A stretch of 64,000 nt of DNA. It comes from Gemmata massiliana. Lineage in GTDB: Bacteria > Planctomycetota > Planctomycetia > Gemmatales > Gemmataceae. Each line of letters begins with the position of its first letter. Position 1 is the first letter of the stretch. Location of the stretch: the NCBI RefSeq assembly GCF_901538265.1, contig NZ_LR593886.1, positions 9,259,738-9,323,737 on the forward strand, given 5' to 3'. Below are positions 58,104 through 64,000 of the stretch, one piece after another. The position numbers were made by a program, and so were the translations under genes. Below the pieces are notes generated by a model. That model was given only the letters and a program-made list of their open reading frames with translations. It searched no databases and was not told the origin of the DNA.

Positions 58104-59780
58104 ATGGTCCGGGACGAACTGAAACCGTCGCCCGAGCCGGGCCGCGCGAGCGGCTCGGTCGTGGCCGACTTCCTCTCGTCGCTCGTCGTGTTCATGGTGG
58201 CGCTGCCGCTGTGCATCGGCATCGCGCAGGCGTGCGGGCTGCCCCCGGAAGCCGGGATCATCACCGGCATCGTGGGCGGGCTGATCGTCGGGTTCCTGGC
58301 CGGTAGCCCGCTCCAGGTGTCCGGTCCGGCCGCCGGGTTGATCGTTCTCGTCATCCAGTTTTTGGACGACGCGAAGGCGCAAGCCCCAGACACGAACCCG
58401 GTCGTTCTCTTGGGGCTTGCGATCATCATCGCCGGGGCGATCCAGCTCACCGCGGGGGCGTTCCGCATCGGCCAGTGGTTCCGCGCGGTCTCGCCCGCGG
58501 TGGTCGAGGGGATGCTCGCCGGGATCGGCGTCACCATCATCGCGAAGCAGTTCCACGAGATGGTGGACGACACCGCGCCCAAGAAGGTGCTCGACGGTTT
58601 GCTGACGATCCCGCAAGCGGTCTGGAAGGCGTTCGATCCGCCTACCGGCGCGAGCGCGAACCACACCGAGGCCGCGGTGATCGGGTTGCTGGCCGTTATT
58701 GTGCTCGTGGTCTGGAAACCGATCGCGCCGAAGCGCCTGAAGATCGTTCCGGCCGCGGTCGTTGCGGTGCTGACCGCGGTACTGGTAAACGAGTTCGGGC
58801 GCCCGATTTTCGAGGGACTGGGAGCACAGATCGGCCCGGCGGTGGACAACCACGGCGGGATCGGTGTCGAGCGGGTGCAGATCTCGGCCAGCCTCGTCGA
58901 TTCTCTCAAACCGATGGGGTGGCCCGGCTGGGAACTACTCACGCTGGGCCTGATCTGGAAGGCGGGCCTCACCTTCGCGCTGATCGCGAGTGCGGAGACG
59001 CTCTTGTGTGCGGTGGCGGTTGACACCAAACACAACGGCCCGCGCACGAACTTTGACCGCGAACTCATGGCTCAGGGCGTCGGTAACACGATTTGCGGGT
59101 TCGTCGGGGCGCTGCCCATGACGGGCGTGATCGTCCGCAGCGCCGCGAATGTGGAAGCGGGGGCGAAATCGCGGCTCTCGACGATCCTCCACGGCCTCTG
59201 GCTGCTCCTGTTCGTTTCGCTCCTGCCGGGGCTGCTCTCGCGCATTCCGGCCGCGGCACTCGCGGCGATCCTGGTTTACACCGGGTGGAAGCTCCTTAAC
59301 CTGCCGGGGCTGTGGGCGCTGTGGAAGGAGAGCAAGAGCGAGGCACTGATCTTCGTGGCGACCGCGGGGACCATCGTCGGGGCCGACCTACTCGCGGGCG
59401 TAGTTCTGGGCGTGCTTCTCTCCGCGCTAAAGCTCCTCGTTCGCTTTTCGCACCTCAAAGTGCGGCGCGTGGACGAATCCGAGCACGAGCGCGTTCACTT
59501 GTACTTAGAGGGCGCGGCCACGTTCCTCCGCCTGCCCGTGCTGGCGGAGGCGCTCGAAGCTGTCCCGCAAGGGGTGAAGTTACACGTTCACCTCGACCGG
59601 TTGCAGTTCGTCGACCACGCCATATTGCACCTGATCCTCACGTTCCAGAAGCAGTACGAGGCGACCGGCGGGAAGGTGCTCATCGACTGGGACTGGCTCC
59701 ACGCGCGGTTCAACGGCACGCACGACGTGGAGCGCCCCCAAGAAGAAAAGGTGCGGGAAGGGGTCGGCGCTGCGTCGTAG
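58104..59780 (+). CDS. SulP-family anion (probably bicarbonate) transporter
   Basis: A 558-residue membrane transporter: about 10-12 hydrophobic helices from residue 20 to 430, with the SulP signature regions FMVALPLCIGIAQACG, PPEAGIITGIVGG and GSPLQVSGPAAG, the last typical of the helix-3 anion site. A shortened C-terminal STAS-like domain begins about residue 450 (VHLYLEGAATFLRLPVL). GGGAG lies ten bases before the ATG. Co-directional and close to the carbonic anhydrase, so bicarbonate uptake (BicA/SbtA-like role) is the best guess; sulfate is the alternative. Confidence 0.9.
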   Translation: MVRDELKPSPEPGRASGSVVADFLSSLVVFMVALPLCIGIAQACGLPPEAGIITGIVGGLIVGFLAGSPLQVSGPAAGLIVLVIQFLDDAKAQAPDTNPVVLLGLAIIIAGAIQLTAGAFRIGQWFRAVSPAVVEGMLAGIGVTIIAKQFHEMVDDTAPKKVLDGLLTIPQAVWKAFDPPTGASANHTEAAVIGLLAVIVLVVWKPIAPKRLKIVPAAVVAVLTAVLVNEFGRPIFEGLGAQIGPAVDNHGGIGVERVQISASLVDSLKPMGWPGWELLTLGLIWKAGLTFALIASAETLLCAVAVDTKHNGPRTNFDRELMAQGVGNTICGFVGALPMTGVIVRSAANVEAGAKSRLSTILHGLWLLLFVSLLPGLLSRIPAAALAAILVYTGWKLLNLPGLWALWKESKSEALIFVATAGTIVGADLLAGVVLGVLLSALKLLVRFSHLKVRRVDESEHERVHLYLEGAATFLRLPVLAEALEAVPQGVKLHVHLDRLQFVDHAILHLILTFQKQYEATGGKVLIDWDWLHARFNGTHDVERPQEEKVREGVGAAS

Positions 59781-60253
59781 GAGTTTTGGGCTTGAAGCAA
59801 GCCCTTATCTGATATTGGCATTGCGACCATGAGTCCCGGTCGGTGCCCCCCTCAAGTGACGGAACGAGCGCGGCCTAACGAGCACAAGAACGATGGCTCT
59901 GCGTCCAAACGCGGTGACAATCAACGTATACCACTGTCGACGGGGTTGAAGAAGCGACCGCCCGATGATCTGTGAAGCGAACCCGAAGGTCACTGCCTTC
60001 GTCTGTGATCAAGTGGAACGTTAGCTATGTGAGCAAACAGCGGAAATTCCGGGTGCGGCTTGTTCGGTTTCTGGGGCTTGCCGTTGGGCACACCGGCGGT
60101 AGAATCTGCATCAGACATGTGACGGCTCAACACGGGTGTCGCGGTTGCGATCGGTTGTCCTACCAACCGATCGCTGAACCTAACGATACCGGGTGTCAAA
60201 GGCCGGGGGTGAGAACGCCGAAAGGCTCGAAACACCTGAAAAGACAAGGATTT
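59781..60253. other. Intergenic region before tRNA-Asp
   Basis: About 470 bp without a supported gene; GC is lower than around it and open frames on both strands are shadows or lack start signals. The tRNA-Asp promoter must lie in the last part. Nothing else is seen. Confidence 0.4.
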
Positions 60254-60327
<74 letters not shown>

Positions 60328-60340
60328 CTGAACGCAAACG

Positions 60341-60368
60341 CCGCAAGGGTAATACCTTGCGGTGTTTT
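60341..60368 (+). terminator. Intrinsic terminator after tRNA-Asp
   Basis: CCGCAAGG (60341-60348) pairs with CCTTGCGG (60355-60362), loop GTAATA, followed by TGTTTTC. Thirteen bases after the tRNA. Confidence 0.82.
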
Positions 60369-61140
60369 CATTTCCAGACAACCTTCCCGGCGCATAGAAT
60401 TTGGGGACATCGCGTATGCGACACTTACAACACATTGGTGTGTTCCAAAATCACTTCCGGTTTTTCTCGGTCGGACATTTCCTGAACCCTGGCTTCGGAC
60501 GGTGACACGTCGTTCAACTCGCGAACCGTTCTGCCAGCAGCAGTATCGCGGCGTTGTAGGCCAGAATCGCACCCGCTGGTGGAAGTTCTCGCTGTTCATT
60601 TCAACAGCCCAACATGCCGTTCATTCCCCCCGACGGCTCCTGATCCTAAAATTTCTTGACCGAATGCGGTTAGGCGTGCCGCCCGTAAGCTGACCGGCAA
60701 CAAGTGACGGTACCGGCGCTGCATAGCCTAGTATGCCCGACTCATCGGTCGATGAACCGCTGGCCCACCCCGCGCCGCACAGTTGATAAAGCGCGCCGTA
60801 GGACGCTTCCACGCCCGTCTAGCAGTGCCACCCTCCGAGATTGCCGAACACTTCGAGTGCCGTACCGCACCGAGCGTGATCTTGCTCGCGTAGTGGGTGG
60901 TGATTGCCCGCGCACGCGGTGTCCAGATCGCGTGTGCCCGTCGACGGTGGCCGAGCCACAATTTGAGGAAAGACACCGTTGTGTCAAACGTTATATCCGC
61001 TGTTCGCATCGGCGCGAAGTAACGTGGCTTGGTTCTCCCCCGGTAGCCGTGCCAAGAATACCACTGCCGACATTGCTCATGCCTTTCATGCGAGGCATCA
61101 TGCGCCAGTTTTTTCACAAAGAACCAACCGGGAGCATACT
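60369..61140. other. Long gene-free stretch after tRNA-Asp
   Basis: About 770 bp without a convincing gene. Open frames on both strands (for example 60704-61174 plus, 60728-61117 minus) have no ribosome site, no hydrophobic or domain pattern and codon use unlike the neighbours. It may contain worn-down element DNA. The last 15 bases hold the start region of the next gene. Confidence 0.4.
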
Positions 61141-62277
61141 ATGTGGCGGATGCACGACGGCGATCGCGTGCTGACCGAGGCCGAATGGGAGGTGTTCGCC
61201 ACCGGCCTTGACCTGTTACGGAGTCAAATCGAAACGGACGTTTCCGCCCAGTCGGACGACACGGACACCGGCATCGCCGCCTTCGACCGGCTGACCGGGG
61301 AACAGAAACTCGCCCTGCTCGCCGAGGTTGCCCATGCTGTGCGCGACCCGGCCGCTCCGATACCCCGCCACACTGCCGCCAACGAGGGCGCGATCATGGC
61401 GGTGCTCGATTCTTTTCGCGATATGCTCCAGTCGGAGGTTGAGGAGAACGAGGCGGGCCGTGCCGACTTGCGCCGGTGCCTCTTGGGCACGTTCGCAAAC
61501 GAGGAGACGCACCCAGAAAAGCTTCCGAGAGCGACGAGTGAGGACTGGGAGGCGTGGGAATTGCTATTCGAGGGCGTCGCGGACCGGTTGTTGTGGGACC
61601 GTGATTTCGAGCTGGGCGACCACTTCCTTGATCTGCCGCCGAACGACGCACGGGAGAAATTACGCCTGGCAGGGATCGACTCGGACTACTACCTAAGCGC
61701 ACCGCCCGAACCGGGCGAGAAAGGGTTGACCGCCGCGCGCCAGACGCTGGCGCGGCTGCTCGAGCTCCCCGTTCCGGACGACGACGGCCTATACCCGTCA
61801 CTGAGCGACCTCTTCCACGACCTGTTCGTCGGCCCGATTCCGCTCGACGAGATAGGTACCTTTGACGATCATCCGTGGCTTCGGGTGGTGAGTGCAGTGG
61901 AACCGTCGTGGGACTGTGACCTGCCGACTTGGCGGGCGGAGTTCGCCGATCTAATCCCCTTGATCCCGTTCACAGTATCCCCGGCAGGTGTAGAAGGTGG
62001 CAGATCCCTCCCGGAGGACATGCGGGTCGAGCGGACCGACGGCGGCTGGGCAGTTCGAATGGCGGACGGATCCTACTGGGAGGGCTTGGTCGAGAACGGC
62101 TGGACCGACACCCCAGACGAGGACAATCCGGCGCTCACGTTCCCGACCGAAGCGGACGCCATAGCGGCCTTCTTCCAAGCGAATCAGATGTACCGGGAGC
62201 GATCGGAACGGCAACAGAAGGCAATTGAGCGTCTGGATGAACTCGATGCGTTCCAAGACGACGAGGCGACAACGTGA
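61141..62277 (+). CDS. Unrecognised acidic cytoplasmic protein, 378 residues
   Basis: The frame opens at 60979, but ATG 61141 is preferred: GGGAG lies about ten bases ahead and the protein-like part starts MWRMHDGDRVLTEAEW. The sequence is rich in Asp/Glu and Leu, mostly helical, with Trp-containing segments (DLPTWRAEFADLIPLIPF; DGSYWEGLVENGW) and a Glu/Arg-rich coiled end (RERSERQQKAIERLDELD). It has no signal peptide and no membrane segment. I do not recognise a family. Its place after the tRNA and before an operon of small HTH genes suggests accessory DNA. Confidence 0.6.
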   Translation: MWRMHDGDRVLTEAEWEVFATGLDLLRSQIETDVSAQSDDTDTGIAAFDRLTGEQKLALLAEVAHAVRDPAAPIPRHTAANEGAIMAVLDSFRDMLQSEVEENEAGRADLRRCLLGTFANEETHPEKLPRATSEDWEAWELLFEGVADRLLWDRDFELGDHFLDLPPNDAREKLRLAGIDSDYYLSAPPEPGEKGLTAARQTLARLLELPVPDDDGLYPSLSDLFHDLFVGPIPLDEIGTFDDHPWLRVVSAVEPSWDCDLPTWRAEFADLIPLIPFTVSPAGVEGGRSLPEDMRVERTDGGWAVRMADGSYWEGLVENGWTDTPDEDNPALTFPTEADAIAAFFQANQMYRERSERQQKAIERLDELDAFQDDEATT

Positions 62278-62429
62278 AGGCAGATGGTCCCGGTGGCACG
62301 CCCTACTTGTTCCAGACGGTCAATAACGTCGCAATTCCTGCTGACCGTCTCGCGGCTGACCCGTTTCTTCTGCAACCGGTCTTCTGCGTTCGGGGAGCGA
62401 TGTACTCCTGAATGGCATTCGGGGTCATC

Positions 62430-62714
62430 TCAAGCCATCAAGTCCGTAATTCGATTGACGGGCAGAAGGCCCTCCTTGCGGTACCGCAGCAACTCATCGT
62501 GGCTGACGACCCAGCGCGCGTGGGCCCCGCGCCCGCTAAGCTTCTTGTCCGCCCGGATCCGGCCCCGGCGCGCCCACTCGCGGCACGTGAGCGACTCCCG
62601 ACCGACGAGCCGCGCGAACTCCTCGATCTCGTAGTGCTCCTTGATCGCCTCGCGCGCGACGAGGGCCACGAGTAGGCCCTCGTCGCGCGCGAGGCGCTCT
62701 TCAAGAAGGCTCAT
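62430..62714 (-). CDS. Small excisionase-like helix-turn-helix protein
   Basis: A 94-residue protein from the ATG at 62714. After a short helix (LLEERLARDEGLLVALVARE), residues about 28-85 read EIEEFARLVGRESLTCREWARRGRIRADKKLSGRGAHARWVVSHDELLRYRK in parts: a first helix, a turn, a recognition helix of the W-x-R-x-G-R-I type and a following wing, as in AlpA/MerR-like excisionases. It is the last gene of a four-gene minus-strand series with gaps of about 40-56 bp. Regulator or directionality factor of an element is likely. Confidence 0.65.
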   Translation of the reverse strand: MSLLEERLARDEGLLVALVAREAIKEHYEIEEFARLVGRESLTCREWARRGRIRADKKLSGRGAHARWVVSHDELLRYRKEGLLPVNRITDLMA

Positions 62715-62764
62715 CAGGTGTCCCAGGTTGGTGGTGAGTGGGATTCGACCGGGTACTCGTGACC

Positions 62765-62914
62765 TCAGGATGAGGCCAGGGCGTCGTCGAGCTCTTCGCA
62801 CGAAATCCGGATCGGCTCGGGCGCCCCGAGCTGGAGCACCACGGCCGCGATCCAAGCGCGGATCAGCGGTTCCGGAACCCTGGCGTATCTTGCCGCTTGT
62901 GCGACCGTGAACAT
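62765..62914 (-). CDS. Very small HTH protein (49 residues)
   Basis: An open frame ATG 62914 to TGA 62765-62767 with GAGGGA just upstream. The product MFTVAQAARYARVPEPLIRAW continues to EPIRISCEELDDALASS (both given in part). The start (VAQAARYARVPEPLIRAWI) is a compact MerR/AlpA-type helix-turn-helix. It is shorter than usual but ends cleanly. Its spacing to both neighbours (50 and 42 bp) and its own ribosome site support it as a real gene. Confidence 0.6.
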   Translation of the reverse strand: MFTVAQAARYARVPEPLIRAWIAAVVLQLGAPEPIRISCEELDDALASS

Positions 62915-62956
62915 GGTTCCCTCGTCGGGGTATGGATCGCGGGTTCAAGGTGCCGG

Positions 62957-63151
62957 TCAGTTCGTGCTCGAGGGAGCAAGTCGCCAGGTTTCGCGTTCGA
63001 GGTATGTACAGATCGCGGTGTAGCTCAGGTCGTACGGCAACTCGCGGAGTTCGTCGTGCCGATCCGCGGGCAACCAGTTGGCCAACTGGTGCGCCCCGCA
63101 CGCGGCCACAGTAGCTGCGACGTCCCTGGCCCGGTTCTGGTTGATGGTCAT
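62957..63151 (-). CDS. Small protein of unknown function (64 residues)
   Basis: ATG 63151 preceded by GAGGGG. The product is mostly helical (VAATVAACGAHQLANWL; HDELRELPYDLSYTAICTYL) with a Trp-containing end. No family is recognised. It is the second gene of the four-gene minus-strand series and translated from its own ribosome site. Confidence 0.55.
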   Translation of the reverse strand: MTINQNRARDVAATVAACGAHQLANWLPADRHDELRELPYDLSYTAICTYLERETWRLAPSSTN

Positions 63152-63207
63152 TGTACAATCCCCTCGTTCGTCGAAATGTGCTGTCGGTTGTTGCAGGTGC
63201 GAGCCGA

Positions 63208-63393
63208 TCACGTGCGATGCGTCGTCGCCCCGGTTTCGGTGAAGGCCAGCAGTGCGGTCAGGATGATGAGGGTCAGTTCTTGGTGTAACTCGGATGCGGG
63301 GCGCTCGAGGAGATCGCCGCGCAGGCGCTCGGCCAGGTACGACGCGGTCGGTGCGGCCACATCGAGAGCGCGGGCGTGGGTCAGCGGGTTCAT
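63208..63393 (-). CDS. Small protein of unknown function (61 residues)
   Basis: ATG 63393 with AGGAG and a short spacer. The product is helical and leucine-rich (ASYLAERLRGDLLERPASELHQELTLIIL in part), ending TGATTHRT. No family is recognised. It is the first gene of the four-gene series; an upstream terminator isolates it from the transposase remnant. The long frame extending to 63735 is a shadow of that remnant. Confidence 0.55.
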   Translation of the reverse strand: MNPLTHARALDVAAPTASYLAERLRGDLLERPASELHQELTLIILTALLAFTETGATTHRT

Positions 63394-63465
63394 CTCGGCT
63401 CCTGAGTGGTGGGCGGTGAGGTTCGGTCGGCAGCGCGAGCGTGACAGGCGTGGGAAACGGGTTCG

Positions 63466-63503
63466 GGAAAAAGAAACCGCCGACGGGTTCGTCCCATCGG
63501 CGG
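63466..63503 (-). terminator. Hairpin with T run on the minus strand
   Basis: Arms 63477-63487 and 63493-63503 pair over 11 bases with one mismatch; on the minus strand the stem is followed by TTTCTTTTTC. It would stop transcripts entering from the right before the four-gene series. Confidence 0.65.
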
Positions 63504-63582
63504 AAAGGGCTGGTCCTGAATCTTGTGTCAGGGGGATGGGTTGGCTATTACCCAGTCCTTGTACCTGACGGAGATTCCCACA

Positions 63583-64000
63583 ATGGATGCGATCCTCAAG
63601 AGCCAAGCCGAGCACCTGGCCCGCGAGATGGGGACCCGGGTCACCACTCTGGACGACCTCAACGGTCTGATGCGGGCCATGATGACGACCGCGCGGGAGC
63701 GCATGCTCAACACCGAGATGGACGTCCACCTCCACGGGCGCGGGCTACGGAACCAAGTCACGCGCCCGCACCGAGCGGCGCGTCGACCGGCGCACCCTCG
63801 ACCGCGCCCAAGAACCGTCACAACAGACATTCCAAGAAGACCGTGGGCCGCGATATGGGCGCGTTCACCCTCAAGACCCCGCGCGACCGCAACGGCACGT
63901 TCGAGCCCCCGTCGATCGCCCAGGGAGCTTGTGGCGGAGCGAGACCGAGGGCGCAAGGTGCAACGGTGCATCGTGCATCTGGTGCGCGCGGCGCGGAAGT
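63583..64000 (+). pseudogene. IS256-family transposase, frameshifted and internally deleted
   Basis: The start MDAILKSQAEHLAREMG, LNGLMRAMMTTARERMLNTEMDVHLHG is that of IS256-group (Mutator) transposases. Near 63747 the frame must shift to continue STAPKNRHNRHSKKTVGRDMGAFTLKTPRDRNGTFEP (in parts). Near 63915-63945 the sequence jumps directly to KVQRCIVHLVR, which in intact members lies well over 100 residues later, so a large internal piece, including catalytic residues, is gone. It is dead. The window ends inside it. Confidence 0.85.

Noticed and set aside
60704-61174. Overlapping open frames after tRNA-Asp
   Set aside because: No start signals, no recognisable domains, and codon use unlike the adjacent genes.

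Overview
The window reads as chromosomal DNA of a planctomycete, most likely family Gemmataceae (Gemmata-like). The reasons are high GC throughout and families that are typical of, or nearly confined to, planctomycetes: a DUF1559 pilin-like protein with a small lipoprotein beside it, a DUF1580 protein, a TIGR02996 protein, a SpoVG with an internal zinc ribbon, a giant PVC-type haem-binding protein with HEAT repeats, a DUF1552 remnant and tandem secreted sulfatases. The assignment is by family recognition only; no search was run.

Layout. Positions 1-226 are the right edge of something else and carry the last 31 codons of a tyrosine recombinase. A 45-bp block at 226-270 is an exact copy of the 3' half of a tRNA(CAT) gene whose complete copy lies at 41851-41922 (minus). 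A tyrosine integrase (40534-41733) sits next to the complete tRNA, on its 3' side. Positions 226-41893 therefore have the structure of one 41.6-kb integrative element, or a stack of elements, inserted into a tRNA gene. Related short motifs occur just inside both ends.

The presumed cargo, left to right: a DUF4239 membrane protein; three tandem arylsulfatases; a DUF417 membrane protein divergent from a sigma factor with a ZAS-type partner; an amidohydrolase; an OprB-like porin with a broken DUF1552 gene behind it; a small secreted protein; a chemoreceptor; a czcCBA-type heavy-metal efflux operon (minus strand); an IS5-type remnant; and a minus-strand series of sigma-54 response regulator, histidine kinase, DUF1559 protein, lipoprotein and MgtA-type P-type ATPase, then a LysE exporter gene. 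From 33.1 to 41.7 kb lies what looks like the element's own machinery: two uncharacterised proteins typical of planctomycete genomes, a docking-domain-like small protein overlapping a Toprim-helicase (primase-like) protein, a DUF1580 helix-turn-helix protein, an unknown 538-residue protein with a winged-helix end, and the integrase.

From 42 to 60 kb the DNA looks like ordinary core genome: an intradiol dioxygenase, a TPR protein, an ATP-grasp enzyme, a c-type cytochrome, a TIGR02996-SUKH protein, ispE-spoVG, a CpaF-like protein that lacks its ATPase core, a PVC-type haem-binding protein, a PfkB kinase, and a carbonic anhydrase-SulP transporter pair suited to bicarbonate uptake. Several large perfect hairpins separate these genes.

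After tRNA-Asp (60254-60327) the content changes again: a long stretch without genes, an unrecognised 378-residue protein, an operon of four very small genes that includes two excisionase-like proteins, and a decayed IS256-family transposase running off the window. This resembles a second tRNA-associated accessory region.
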